From IMG/VR virus record IMGVR_UViG_3300010354_000060, positions 18,540 to 82,539 of that record: a stretch of DNA of 64,000 nucleotides. One strand, 5' to 3'. The notes below the pieces were generated by a model. The model made no database searches and was not told the origin of the DNA. It saw only the letters and a program-made list of their open reading frames with translations. Origin of the DNA: a virus. The position numbers and the translations under genes are program-made. Below, one piece after another: positions 1 through 8,240 of this stretch (positions are counted from its first letter, which is position 1; each line of letters opens with the position of its first letter).

Positions 1-777
1 ACTGTTATTAAACAAGTTTACTGACCCAAGATCTCCACCACCAGAACCAGTTTCACTTGCATATTCATAGTTAACAATTTGCCTCGCATTTACAACCGTA
101 AATGTGGCATTATCGGAATAGACTGGGGAATTGCAAGCTGTTGGATGAGTTAGTTTTGCTCTAACATTATATGTTCCAACATCAGATGAAGATATTGCCA
201 GTGATGAGGTTCTTGATCCAGAGACGTTTCCACCATCACTCAAATCTGATCCATTTAGTTGCCATTGATAAATTACATCTGATGGTGTTGCGCCAACTGT
301 AAAGTATGCAGTCCTTGTCTGTGCAGCCGTCGCAGAAGCTGGTTGTCCGACAATAATGATTGATGGATAAACTGTAAGAATTACAGTATCTGTGGTTAGT
401 GGTTCATTGATTGCATTTGCAGTTGCTCCAACATTATATGCTGATGGAACATAATCAATTAACGCATAGAACTGCCTATCATTATCATTAGCATTTGTCA
501 GGTTACTTAGTGTAAGTGTGGAAGTGGAAGATCCAGATACATTTGCACCATCTGTTAATGCACCTTTACCGACCTCATACCAGCGATAACTGATTGTACC
601 ATTATTAATAGCTGGGTTTGCTGGATCTTGTGTTGGAAATGTTGCAGTTGCAGATGTAGTAAAGGTAGCAGTCCCATTATCACAAGCACCGTAATTATTT
701 GGTTGCTGTGTGATTGATAAAATGGGACCGTTAAGTTCTACTTTTGTGGGTATGTTTCTGAAGAAAGAATTTTCCAT
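1..777 (-). CDS. Ig-like domain virion protein, C-terminus beyond window
   Basis: An open frame runs from an ATG at 777 to the first base of the window with no stop, so at least 259 codons are present and the C-terminus is missing. The translation starts MENSFFRNIPTKVELNGPIL. It has two successive Ig-like beta-sandwich modules of about 90 residues, each with the pattern ISxRWYE or VIYQWQL followed by LTDGANVSGS or LSDGGNVSGS and a run such as TSSLAISSSDVGTYNV. Such modules occur in tail, fibre and Hoc-like head decoration proteins of tailed phages and are thought to bind carbohydrate weakly. The gene starts 1 base after the stop of the 1939-residue structural gene, so the two are probably co-transcribed and co-translated. 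Which virion part it belongs to is inferred from its neighbour only. Confidence 0.8.
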   Translation of the reverse strand, partial: MENSFFRNIPTKVELNGPILSITQQPNNYGACDNGTATFTTSATATFPTQDPANPAINNGTISYRWYEVGKGALTDGANVSGSSTSTLTLSNLTNANDNDRQFYALIDYVPSAYNVGATANAINEPLTTDTVILTVYPSIIIVGQPASATAAQTRTAYFTVGATPSDVIYQWQLNGSDLSDGGNVSGSRTSSLAISSSDVGTYNVRAKLTHPTACNSPVYSDNATFTVVNARQIVNYEYASETGSGGGDLGSVNLFNNS

Positions 778-778
778 A

Positions 779-3700
779 TCATCCGAAGTTTTGACCGCCG
801 ACTACGCCGTATAGTGTTGCACCATTATCAAATGTTTTGAATGAATACATATCAGTTCTATTTGGAATTGTTGTTACCTGAGGAACAACACCACCACCAG
901 GCCAATAAACAGGAATTGTTGATCCTCCAGATGTTCTGAATGTATCAATTCCAACTCCATATCCAGTGCTATTTTGAGTAATCTTAAGAGTAAATGATGT
1001 GGATCCTGAAGGTGGATTAATCAATATAAACTGATTGATAGCACTCGTAACGTCAAGAGTGAATGTTTGTGCCTTTGTGAGGTCAATGGTGACAACATTG
1101 GATGAAATTGTGAGAGGTTCTACATTTTCCGAATATGTTTTCAGTCTTGTATGCCCTTCAATATCAAGTTTTGCTCTTGGTGATAAGGTTCCAATACCGA
1201 CAGAAGTTGAAGTTGTGCGAATAACCGTAGCACCTGCACCAACAGAAAGAAGAGATGATGTAATAATACCAGCAGTTACTCTTCCAGATGCTGATTGTAA
1301 ATCAAAGTTTGATGCTGTGATAATTCCGATTACATTTACAAGATTTGCGTCAACTCTATTTGCAAATTGAGCGATGTTTCTAACATAAAGATCAATATTT
1401 CCAGTGCCTGTTACACCAAGATCAAGATTATATTGTGGTTGTGAATTGCCAATACCAACACTATTCAATGCGGTATTGTAAATTCCACCAGCAACGTTAG
1501 TCCATCCAGTTGAAGAGGCATTCAGATTTGTTAAGTTGCTACCATCTCCATAGAAGTATGATGCAGTAACTGCTCCTGATACATTGGTATTGCCAGATAC
1601 AAATAACTTATATCCATTATTAGTAGTTGTTCCAATGCCAACTCCATTAGAATCTACATTAAGAACATTGCTGATTCTTAAGAAGCTACTATTTGGACTT
1701 GTTGTTCCAATACCAATCTGATCAAACAGATTAATGTTAGCATCCTTAGATAGGCTGACATTTCCTACACGATACCAACCATTTTCTACTGTGTATACCC
1801 AACCAAGATATGCACCTTTCTTTGGATTTTCATAATAAACTACATCACCTGGGTTTCCTGCAAGAGTTGGAGTTCCAACACCAACAGTATATTTTCTTGA
1901 AATTGTTGCATCACCTTGAAGGTAAAGCGAATTTGATTCAAATCCCTTAGATGAAGTTGATGTTACTTTATTGTTGAAAACAACAGGACCATTAAATTCA
2001 GATGCTACCTTACCAGTATCTCCACCATCAACTTTAATTAATCTTGAAACATATGACTCAAGGGACTGTATGACATTAACTGAAGATGAATTGCCAATAT
2101 CTTCTCCAGTAATAGTTTGAACTGGGGTATCAAAAATTTCTTCATTTCCAGTGATTGTACTCAGTCTCTTATTTCCACTATATGAAATGCCCTTATCATT
2201 CATTCCAGTGTAGAAATTAATTCCACCAGATTTTCTTGTAGACTGTGAAAGAAGTTCTTCTTCTGGAGTAATCAGACGATCTTGTTTGTCTGGGAAACCA
2301 GTTGAATAGTTACCTGGTCCAAATCCAAGATATTCAAATGTGTGTGCCGAAGCACGAATAATTGAATGTCTTCTTAATTCAACTGGTCTAACACTTACTT
2401 TCCTTACTACAGAGTTAATATCATGGAAGGATGCCTTTGTTCCTGCAACACCACGGAAAACATAAATTGGATTTGCTGCTGGATTTGTTACTGTTGTTTT
2501 TACTCTAACAATCTCATCATCAATTTGTAGATAATCGCCAATATTAATGTCAAGATTTTGAATGTTTAGAACATTAACTTCATCAGTTGTTGTGTTTGAA
2601 ACAATTGCAGAGAGAGTAGTAGTAATTCCTGCATAGGTGGTTACCATTCTTCCACCAACATTTTCATTGTCGTTGGTGATTGAACCATTTTGTGATGTTA
2701 CACCTTCACGATAAGCATAGAGAGTTCCTGTTGCTGCTGGTGCTGTGGTTCCAACGCCAACATTTAATGTGAAGGTTGTTACGTCTCTATTTTCATCAAC
2801 TATAAAACTATTATTGTAAATGCTTTGATTTGCACCAACAATTCTAATCTTATTGTCAACTCTAAATCCATGACTACCTACAGTTGTAACTGTTGCAATT
2901 CCAGTTACGTTATTGTAGTTGAATGATGCAATTCTAACTGATTTGCCAGTTAGATACGTTACTGCGCCTAAAGTAGCCGTGTATCCAATACCGATTGATT
3001 GTCCAGTAGTGATTGAACTTGCCGAAGAAACAACGAAACTATTGGCAGCACCAACTTGAACATCAGTAATTCTATACAGAGTATTGAACGGTTTTAATGT
3101 TTCCGAAGTAATTCCAGTAATGCTAACTACTTCATCAACACTATTGTATATTTGAGATACTGTAACTACTGCTTGAGAATATCCAGAAGTAGTTGCAACC
3201 CCAACCACTGCAAGATTGTTACCAATCCCATAAGAACTACCACCATCAAGAATTTTAACTGATGTGATGTTTCCAGAAGCATTGACAGTTAATTTTGCTG
3301 TCGCATGTTTACCAGTTACTGATGCTCCAATGGCAACTAAACGTGCATTATAGATATCACCAGCAGCACCACTTCCGTATCCAGCACCACTATTTGCAAT
3401 ACTTACATTAACAATTCTATTAAATCCGTGGTCAATATTTGTATGGATAATATGTGAAGATGAAGATGTAGATTGAATATCAGTAATACCGACTCCAACA
3501 TCAATATCATTCAGCAGTTTTGTAGTGGTTTCTTTTGTAATACTCTTGCGGACATCATTAACAGATACTTGACCAATTAATGATGAAGATGCAAATGATC
3601 TTGCTTCTTCTGGATCAGATTCTGGATTATCTCTATTGAGTTGTGGATACAGTTCCTTAATTGGTTGAGAATATTTTTCTTCAGTGAATGGTGCAACAGT

Positions 3701-6598
3701 TGGAGAGTTTGATGCATTTAATACTGTTAAGTAATAGATACCATCTTGTTGACCTGTTACATATCTCTGAACTTCTTGAGTTCTAAAGACATAATAGATA
3801 TCTTTAAATTTCTTTCTCTTGAAGTATGGTAGATCAATATTTCTTGCACTGGTATCATTTGTAAAAGTTCCTGGATCAGTCCCTATACCAACAGTAAATT
3901 GTTTGGCACTACTAATTCCAACGACTGAGTAACTTCCATTATAACCAGAATTTGGAACTCCACTTGTGTTTGAAGTACTTCTAATATTGATAAGTTCTAC
4001 TTCAGATCCTACAGAAAGATTATGTGGTAGTTCTGTTGAAATTTTTGCAAAATTTGAATTCCACTCAGCACCAGAAATGAACCTAAAGTTTCTCTGTTGA
4101 TTTACGTGATTGAGTGATCCACTTCCAAAATAAGTGAGAATCTCTGAAGAAGTTGATCCAATAGAAGTATTTGATTCCTGGATAATATATCCCTCAGTTG
4201 GTGGTCTTCCATATGAACCACCAGTTGATGCTGGAATTACATATCTAAACCTATAGATCTTATCTGAAGCACTTCTATTGTCAGATCTTCTTGTAATAAA
4301 CGTTCTTGGAGTAGCTTCACCAAGATTTGAAGTTCCAAGAGAAGTAATTGCAGAATAAATTGTATTCTCAGTTGCTGTGGTGGAAACCTTTACATACCAT
4401 TGAGAGTTTGTTTCATCATATTGAATTGGGTGACCAATATCGCCAGAATTTTTATCTGAAACTCTTGAAACAACTTTTAATACTCCACCTTTGCTATTGA
4501 TTGAAATTGCATTTGCAGTAAATGCATCATTTTCAGTCTTTGCAAGTTTAATTTGGGTTGTTGTTGTAAGTCCACTATTTCCATTGTCACTTGTAATGAC
4601 ATAATAAACAGTATTTGTTTCTAAACCATCTGGAATTTGACCACTATCACTATAAACACGAACAGACTCTGCATTAATAAAAGTATGTGACTGAGTTAAT
4701 GTGAGCGTATTGCTTGTGATGCTGTTAATGCCAGCAGATCTCCCAACAGTAAATGATTTTTCTGAGGAAGATTGTGATCCTGGCATCACAATTCTTGATT
4801 TGTATTCAGTTACGGTTCCACCAACAGAAAGAAGAACTTTTAACTCATCATTTTCCTTTGCACCAAAACGATATCCTTCCAAAACGTTTTCTGGTGGAAT
4901 ATCTGAATTTGAAGCATTATAAATGTATAGATTTCCAGTAGAAGCAATTCCAACTGTTTTTGTGACATCAAGAGAAGTGAACTCAATAGATCCATCAAGA
5001 GTTGTGATTTGTTTTGGTGGAATTATATGAGTAATGTATCCAACATCGTCTTGTGGGAAAGCATTAGTTTTAAATCCATCTGCAACAAGTGCTTTGGCGC
5101 CAAAATTGGAGTTGGAGTTATTGATTGATTGATCTCCACCACTTGCGGTAGAGAAGTGTTCTGCATATCCAATCGCAAACACCGATACGTTTTGAACGTA
5201 AGCGTCATTAATTGTCTTAATGTGGAAGCTACGATATGATGGTTTGTATATTGCTCTTGAATTTGTGCTGAGAGTTTCATTCCCAGGAACAGTATTATCC
5301 TGATATGTGCCACTATCGCGATCATAAACTACAAAAGCGTTATCATCTTTTTGCAGTCCAATACCCGTAAATTGGGCAATAACCATTGACTTGAATCCAC
5401 TTGCCTTGGATCCATCTGCTAAAGCACCACACAAACCAAATACTGATCTCAATGAAATATTGAAGATGTATGGAGAAGCAGAACTAACTGTATCAGATCC
5501 AAGAGTTAAGGTTGCACCAGTTACTGAAGGTAGAGCAACTGATGGTGAATTTTGTACTTGATATACAATTTGAGTATCACTGATCTTTTGAGATACTGTA
5601 TATTGCCCATTATATCCCGAAGCAGGAATACCTGAAATTCTGAATGCAGTATCTACATCAAGACCAGGAACAGGAATCGTTGTTGTAACAGTAATTTGAT
5701 TTGTTGATACTACACCATTTCCTGCTTTGATGCTGCTAATTCCTACAACATCACCAGGGGAACCAACAATTCTAAATTCATCAATTTTTGGTTGAATATC
5801 TAAGTTTGGATCTGGGTAATCTGGTTCAATTGGTCTACCAGAAGATTGTCCATATGCAAGACCAACCTTCTCATAATACATTTCAAGGTCAGTTCTATCA
5901 GTAGTATACTGTAAGAAAGGATCAGAAATTTTTACTTCATTAACACCGTCAGCATATTCAAAGCACGTTAATTTGCTGTGAGAGAAATTGGGAACGAACT
6001 GATTGGAAGTATAATCAATATACGATTTGCCGTTTGGATCAGCATCAAATAAAGAAAACTGCCAGAAGTAGCAACCACCAGTTACACGGAAAATCGCAGA
6101 TCTTGGAATATTATCGTTTGTAGGATCTGGAACATAACTTGGACGAATCTTTGTTTTTCTTAGATCAAGTCCAACAATTGAAGTTCCACGAGGAACAATG
6201 ACACCACCGTGAATACTATTAAACTTATGCAAAGCATTATCACTTGTGCTTAAGTCAAAATTAGTTGTAAGGTCAAATGGTGCAAAGTCTGTTGAAGTAG
6301 CACCACTTCTTAATCTGAACGATCCAGATCCATCAGGAATCCAACCTGGACGGTTATCTACTAAGTGATCACCAGGATAAAGTAGAACTGTGGTTTTATT
6401 GAATCTATCGTTGTTTAAACCTTTTTGATATGAAAATCTTGATGCCTCAATCAGTGCCCTTTGAATAGTCTTAAAGGGACGAGTTAGTGAGTTTCCTTGG
6501 TTTTCAATGCTATCTGTAGCATCTAAGTCATTGGGGTTAACGTAGAGGATTGTTCCCCTTGCTGACTTCAAAAAATTATCTAATCTGGAGAGACCCAT
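779..6598 (-). CDS. Very large tail-fibre-like virion structural protein (1939 aa)
   Basis: The N-terminal 60 residues (MGLSRLDNFLKSARGTILYV, then a TRPFKTIQRALIEASRF segment) match, from memory, a large structural protein conserved in T4-like cyanophages. The segment VLLYPGDH followed by GVIVPRGTSIVGLDLRKTKI resembles the opening strands of a pectate-lyase/DUF1565-type beta-helix. The middle is Ser/Thr/Gly-rich with repeated short beta modules. About residues 1630-1810 carry fibre motifs of the type GVGIGTTxPxxxL and a GDGSNLTNL turn. A late promoter octamer lies about 30 bases upstream and an intrinsic terminator separates the gene from the tRNA region. It probably forms part of a tail fibre or the baseplate periphery. 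No enzyme motif was recognised. Confidence 0.85.
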   Translation of the reverse strand: MGLSRLDNFLKSARGTILYVNPNDLDATDSIENQGNSLTRPFKTIQRALIEASRFSYQKGLNNDRFNKTTVLLYPGDHLVDNRPGWIPDGSGSFRLRSGATSTDFAPFDLTTNFDLSTSDNALHKFNSIHGGVIVPRGTSIVGLDLRKTKIRPSYVPDPTNDNIPRSAIFRVTGGCYFWQFSLFDADPNGKSYIDYTSNQFVPNFSHSKLTCFEYADGVNEVKISDPFLQYTTDRTDLEMYYEKVGLAYGQSSGRPIEPDYPDPNLDIQPKIDEFRIVGSPGDVVGISSIKAGNGVVSTNQITVTTTIPVPGLDVDTAFRISGIPASGYNGQYTVSQKISDTQIVYQVQNSPSVALPSVTGATLTLGSDTVSSASPYIFNISLRSVFGLCGALADGSKASGFKSMVIAQFTGIGLQKDDNAFVVYDRDSGTYQDNTVPGNETLSTNSRAIYKPSYRSFHIKTINDAYVQNVSVFAIGYAEHFSTASGGDQSINNSNSNFGAKALVADGFKTNAFPQDDVGYITHIIPPKQITTLDGSIEFTSLDVTKTVGIASTGNLYIYNASNSDIPPENVLEGYRFGAKENDELKVLLSVGGTVTEYKSRIVMPGSQSSSEKSFTVGRSAGINSITSNTLTLTQSHTFINAESVRVYSDSGQIPDGLETNTVYYVITSDNGNSGLTTTTQIKLAKTENDAFTANAISINSKGGVLKVVSRVSDKNSGDIGHPIQYDETNSQWYVKVSTTATENTIYSAITSLGTSNLGEATPRTFITRRSDNRSASDKIYRFRYVIPASTGGSYGRPPTEGYIIQESNTSIGSTSSEILTYFGSGSLNHVNQQRNFRFISGAEWNSNFAKISTELPHNLSVGSEVELINIRSTSNTSGVPNSGYNGSYSVVGISSAKQFTVGIGTDPGTFTNDTSARNIDLPYFKRKKFKDIYYVFRTQEVQRYVTGQQDGIYYLTVLNASNSPTVAPFTEEKYSQPIKELYPQLNRDNPESDPEEARSFASSSLIGQVSVNDVRKSITKETTTKLLNDIDVGVGITDIQSTSSSSHIIHTNIDHGFNRIVNVSIANSGAGYGSGAAGDIYNARLVAIGASVTGKHATAKLTVNASGNITSVKILDGGSSYGIGNNLAVVGVATTSGYSQAVVTVSQIYNSVDEVVSITGITSETLKPFNTLYRITDVQVGAANSFVVSSASSITTGQSIGIGYTATLGAVTYLTGKSVRIASFNYNNVTGIATVTTVGSHGFRVDNKIRIVGANQSIYNNSFIVDENRDVTTFTLNVGVGTTAPAATGTLYAYREGVTSQNGSITNDNENVGGRMVTTYAGITTTLSAIVSNTTTDEVNVLNIQNLDINIGDYLQIDDEIVRVKTTVTNPAANPIYVFRGVAGTKASFHDINSVVRKVSVRPVELRRHSIIRASAHTFEYLGFGPGNYSTGFPDKQDRLITPEEELLSQSTRKSGGINFYTGMNDKGISYSGNKRLSTITGNEEIFDTPVQTITGEDIGNSSSVNVIQSLESYVSRLIKVDGGDTGKVASEFNGPVVFNNKVTSTSSKGFESNSLYLQGDATISRKYTVGVGTPTLAGNPGDVVYYENPKKGAYLGWVYTVENGWYRVGNVSLSKDANINLFDQIGIGTTSPNSSFLRISNVLNVDSNGVGIGTTTNNGYKLFVSGNTNVSGAVTASYFYGDGSNLTNLNASSTGWTNVAGGIYNTALNSVGIGNSQPQYNLDLGVTGTGNIDLYVRNIAQFANRVDANLVNVIGIITASNFDLQSASGRVTAGIITSSLLSVGAGATVIRTTSTSVGIGTLSPRAKLDIEGHTRLKTYSENVEPLTISSNVVTIDLTKAQTFTLDVTSAINQFILINPPSGSTSFTLKITQNSTGYGVGIDTFRTSGGSTIPVYWPGGGVVPQVTTIPNRTDMYSFKTFDNGATLYGVVGGQNFG

Positions 6599-6629
6599 CT
6601 TATTAGTTCTTATAGTTTCCGTTATGGAT

Positions 6630-6637
6630 TATTTATC
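6630..6637 (-). promoter_or_regulatory. T4-type late promoter octamer (GATAAATA)
   Basis: The minus strand reads GATAAATA, fitting the T4/cyanophage late consensus NATAAATA. It lies about 32 bases upstream of the start codon of the 1939-residue gene and just downstream of an intrinsic terminator. Confidence 0.7.
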
Positions 6638-6639
6638 AT

Positions 6640-6664
6640 ACAACAAAACCTCCCGAAGGAGGTT
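6640..6664 (-). terminator. Intrinsic terminator
   Basis: On the minus strand a perfect 7-bp stem (AACCTCC / GGAGGTT) closes a TTCG tetraloop and is followed by TTGTTGT. This is a stable hairpin with a moderate U tract. It closes the transcript coming from the tRNA side, just before the late promoter of the 1939-residue gene. Confidence 0.7.
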
Positions 6665-6700
6665 CTGAAGCACACGGAAGGGGTCTTGGTTAGTATCGCC
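6640..6700 (-). ncRNA. Candidate 60-nt small RNA
   Basis: A consensus sigma70 promoter at 6707-6735 (minus) would start transcription near 6700, and the intrinsic terminator at 6640-6664 would end it. The predicted transcript is about 60 nt and mostly non-coding: I see no ATG with a Shine-Dalgarno in it. The 3' half is the terminator hairpin; the 5' part is single-stranded and contains a CCCCTTCC stretch. It could instead be an attenuated leader for the 1939-residue gene. The call rests only on promoter-terminator spacing. Confidence 0.4.
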
Positions 6701-6706
6701 AAATAT

Positions 6707-6735
6707 AGTATACTTTACTTTTTAATTTTTGTCAA
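6707..6735 (-). promoter_or_regulatory. Consensus sigma70 promoter (TTGACA-17-TATACT)
   Basis: On the minus strand TTGACA (6735-6730) and TATACT (6712-6707) are separated by exactly 17 bases. It overlaps the last codons of the 54-residue gene and points at the candidate small RNA and terminator. It looks like a host-polymerase (early) promoter. Confidence 0.65.
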
Positions 6736-6886
6736 GTATATATTCAACTGTGGTTGCAACGTCATTCATAGCATCTCTAAGGTTTGGACGTTGACCAGAT
6801 TCCATTTTGACAATTGGGCGATGGTCGTCAACAAGAGTCCAACGCCATTGTTCCATACTATTACAATACCAAAGATTAATTTTCAT
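6722..6886 (-). CDS. Small conserved-type phage protein (54 aa)
   Basis: An ATG at 6886 opens a 54-codon frame (begins MKINLWYCNSMEQWRWTLVD, ends EYILDKN). It has a codon pattern like its neighbours and overlaps the 3' end of the preceding 51-residue gene by 11 bases. The composition, rich in Trp, Asp and Arg, looks like a folded small cytosolic protein. No membrane segment or known motif is visible. Small proteins like this are common around tRNA clusters of T4-like phages. Function unknown. Confidence 0.65.
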   Translation of the reverse strand: MKINLWYCNSMEQWRWTLVDDHRPIVKMESGQRPNLRDAMNDVATTVEYILDKN

Positions 6887-7031
6887 ATTTAGTATTCTCT
6901 AATTTAATCCAATTAATAAGAGCATTGACTTCCATTCGTTTTTCTTCAGTAAAATCAAATTGTTTATTGAAGAGATAAAAATCTAATGCCTCAATAGCAA
7001 GGTCTCTATCTTTTTGTGATATCAGAGACAT
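6876..7031 (-). CDS. Small hypothetical protein (51 aa)
   Basis: The start is taken as the ATG at 7031, because a GGAGG Shine-Dalgarno lies 5-6 bases upstream. The longer in-frame extension reads through the tRNA-Leu gene and is artefactual. The product begins MSLISQKDRDLAIEALDFYL and is predicted largely alpha-helical. It ends LINWIKLENTKYEN, overlapping the next gene by 11 bases. The pattern of alternating charged and hydrophobic residues suggests a small helical bundle. Function unknown. Confidence 0.7.
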   Translation of the reverse strand: MSLISQKDRDLAIEALDFYLFNKQFDFTEEKRMEVNALINWIKLENTKYEN

Positions 7032-7045
7032 AATACCTCCTAAAG

Positions 7046-7127
7046 TGCCCAAAAGAGGACTTGAACCTCCACGAATAAATCCACTGGAACCTAAACCCAG
7101 CGCGTCTACCAATTCCGCCATTTGGGC
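7046..7127 (-). tRNA. tRNA-Leu (UAG)
   Basis: Minus-strand cloverleaf: acceptor GCCCAAA / TTTGGGC, anticodon stem CTGGG / TCCAG closing a 7-base loop TTTAGGT (anticodon UAG), a 13-nt class II variable arm, T-loop TTCAAGT and discriminator A. CCA is not encoded. It reads CUN leucine codons. Confidence 0.92.
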
Positions 7128-7131
7128 GAAG

Positions 7132-7203
7132 AGCCCCCGATCTGATTCGAACAGACGACCAATGGTTTACAAAACCATTGCTCTACCACTGAGCTACAAG
7201 GGC
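7132..7203 (-). tRNA. tRNA-Thr (UGU)
   Basis: Minus-strand cloverleaf of 72 nt. The acceptor GCCCTTG pairs with CGGGGGC (two G-U pairs). The anticodon stem ATGGT / ACCAT closes the loop TTTGTAA (anticodon UGU), and the T-loop is TTCGAAT. CCA is not encoded. It lies 4 bases from tRNA-Leu(UAG). Confidence 0.92.
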
Positions 7204-7204
7204 A

Positions 7205-7480
7205 TTAATCGCAAGGTAAGCAATCTGGATTTTCCAGATCAACTTCAAAGAAACAAGGATGACACTCTTCCATTATAAGGTATCCAGATGATTTATACAA
7301 CCTTTGAGGATCGTAACGAAGATTATTATTTGCTTCGTCAATTAAATCTGGATCTTCCTGTGCAATAGAAGGAAGTTCATCAAATGTGAAAGGAACGTCA
7401 TTCATGAAAAACATTTTGACAATTGCCCATTCACCTTCAAAATCATACCAGCAATATCTGTGAGTGATTTTGTGTTTCAT
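7205..7480 (-). CDS. Hypothetical protein (91 aa)
   Basis: ATG at 7480 with a strong GGGGAG Shine-Dalgarno 6 bases upstream. The acidic, cysteine-containing product begins MKHKITHRYCWYDFEGEWAI and ends NPDCLPCD. Two cysteine groups (ECHPC near residue 74 and CLPC at the C-terminus) give a C-x2-C plus C-x2-C spacing that could bind a metal; this is inference. The gene lies between tRNA-Thr and tRNA-Leu(UAA). An inverted repeat containing a late promoter octamer sits directly upstream, suggesting late-restricted translation. Function unknown. Confidence 0.75.
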   Translation of the reverse strand: MKHKITHRYCWYDFEGEWAIVKMFFMNDVPFTFDELPSIAQEDPDLIDEANNNLRYDPQRLYKSSGYLIMEECHPCFFEVDLENPDCLPCD

Positions 7481-7489
7481 TTGTTTCTC

Positions 7490-7512
7490 CCCACATACAA
7501 TATTTATGTGGG
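7490..7512 (-). promoter_or_regulatory. Late promoter octamer inside an RBS-proximal inverted repeat
   Basis: CCCACATA (7490-7497) and TATGTGGG (7505-7512) form a perfect 8-bp inverted repeat with a 7-base loop. On the minus strand the octamer CATAAATA (7508-7501) spans the stem and loop. In a transcript coming from upstream, the 3' arm GGG is part of the GGGGAG ribosome site of the 91-residue gene and would be paired. A transcript starting at the late promoter would lack the 5' arm. T4 genes e, soc and 49 use this arrangement. Confidence 0.6.
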
Positions 7513-7514
7513 AA

Positions 7515-7587
7515 TAGGGATGGTGGGATTCGAACCCACCCTGGACAGATTTTAAGTCTGCTGCCTCTTCCGCTGGGCTACATCCCC
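7515..7587 (-). tRNA. tRNA with UAA anticodon (Leu), class I shape
   Basis: Minus-strand cloverleaf of 73 nt: acceptor GGGGATG / CATCCCT (first pair G-U), D arm, anticodon stem GCAGA / TCTGT with loop CTTAAAA (anticodon UAA), T arm GTGGG-TTCGAAT-CCCAC, discriminator A. The variable region is only 5 nt (CCAGG). Bacterial leucine tRNAs normally have a long variable arm, so the amino acid identity rests on the anticodon and A73. Confidence 0.85.
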
Positions 7588-7593
7588 AAGGAA

Positions 7594-7800
7594 TTAACCT
7601 TTATAGGTTACTGGATGATACTTCAGATATTCAAAGAATGTCAACTTCATTTCTTTTTGTGACATTCCACAGTGTTTTGCTGCGGCAGGCAAATTCATTT
7701 TTGAGTAAAATAATCCCTCGTTTGCTTCCTTCACGTTTTGTGGCGTTGTTTTCACTGGTTCTTCTCTCAGGGTCTTGTGACTAATGTGATAAAGATTCAT
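7594..7800 (-). CDS. Small hypothetical protein, cyanophage-type (68 aa)
   Basis: The frame begins MNLYHISHKTLREEPVKTTP. The C-terminal half (KHCGMSQKEMKLTFFEYLKY, then HPVTYKG) is the part I recall as conserved in T4-like cyanophages. It resembles a short helix-turn-helix-like segment (LPAAAKHCGMSQKEMK), so a nucleic-acid-binding role is possible but unproven. No good Shine-Dalgarno precedes the ATG at 7800, so initiation further downstream is possible. It ends 6 bases before tRNA-Leu(UAA) on the same strand. Confidence 0.7.
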   Translation of the reverse strand: MNLYHISHKTLREEPVKTTPQNVKEANEGLFYSKMNLPAAAKHCGMSQKEMKLTFFEYLKYHPVTYKG

Positions 7801-7873
7801 GAAAAAGTAATAGAAGTAAAATTTTACTGGATTTTTTTTCGGACCAAAATGGAATTTAATTCCGATTTTGGTA

Positions 7874-7944
7874 AGCGGGTGACGAGGATCGAACTCGTGA
7901 TTCCAACTTGGAAGGATGGCGTGTTACCGCTACACTACACCCGC
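7874..7944 (-). tRNA. tRNA-Gly (UCC)
   Basis: Minus-strand cloverleaf of 71 nt: acceptor GCGGGTG / CACCCGC, anticodon loop CTTCCAA (anticodon UCC), T-loop TTCGATC and discriminator U, as usual for bacterial glycine tRNA. The anticodon stem has one U-U mismatch. It starts 3 bases after the predicted transcription start of a consensus promoter. Confidence 0.9.
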
Positions 7945-7953
7945 AATAAAGAC

Positions 7954-7982
7954 ATAGTAGCACAAAAGCATTACCATGTCAA
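7954..7982 (-). promoter_or_regulatory. Consensus sigma70 promoter of the tRNA-Gly transcript
   Basis: On the minus strand TTGACA (7982-7977), a 17-base spacer and TACTAT (7959-7954). The predicted start, about 7 bases downstream, falls at the 5' end of tRNA-Gly. It could drive the run of small genes and tRNAs to about 6.7 kb. Confidence 0.75.
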
Positions 7983-8010
7983 GTACGCAATAACCAAATG
8001 AACTTACAAA

Positions 8011-8214
8011 TCAACTAACTACCAGAGGATCAGAATAACTGAGAACATCATCATCAACAGTGGCACGAACGAAAGAAAGAACATTCATGAATTCGTTAAC
8101 GTTGTCGCAAGTTACAACCTTTTCACCACCAAGATTTGAATACATGTAAACTTTACGAGATGCTGTGTCAATAACGCAACGAGTCAGGAATTCTTCTTCG
8201 TTTTCGTGGGTCAT
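8011..8214 (-). CDS. Small conserved cyanophage-type protein (67 aa)
   Basis: Begins MTHENEEEFLTRCVIDTASR and ends DVLSYSDPLVVS. The central pattern RKVYMYSNLGGEKVVTCDNV followed by EFMNVLSFVRA resembles, from memory, a small protein found in many T4-like cyanophages. It is acidic, with an alternating beta-beta-alpha look and no membrane segment. It is transcribed from a consensus sigma70 promoter whose -10 lies 27 bases upstream of the ATG, so it is probably an early gene. Function unknown. Confidence 0.75.
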   Translation of the reverse strand: MTHENEEEFLTRCVIDTASRKVYMYSNLGGEKVVTCDNVNEFMNVLSFVRATVDDDVLSYSDPLVVS

Positions 8215-8240
8215 GTGAGATCCGTTTCAATTACCTATGT

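Noticed and set aside
6686-6892. 68-codon plus-strand frame opposite the 54-residue gene
   Set aside because: Starts at TTG with no ribosome site; the minus-strand frame has ATG, operon overlap and a better composition.
7032-7121. N-terminal extension of the 51-residue gene (MAELVDALGLGSSG...)
   Set aside because: It is the translated tRNA-Leu gene, a well-known artefact; the real ATG at 7031 has a GGAGG ribosome site.
7515-7587. Suppressor tRNA reading UAA stop codons
   Set aside because: With the 7-base loop CTTAAAA the anticodon is UAA (reads UUA/UUG), not UUA, so stop-codon suppression is not supported.
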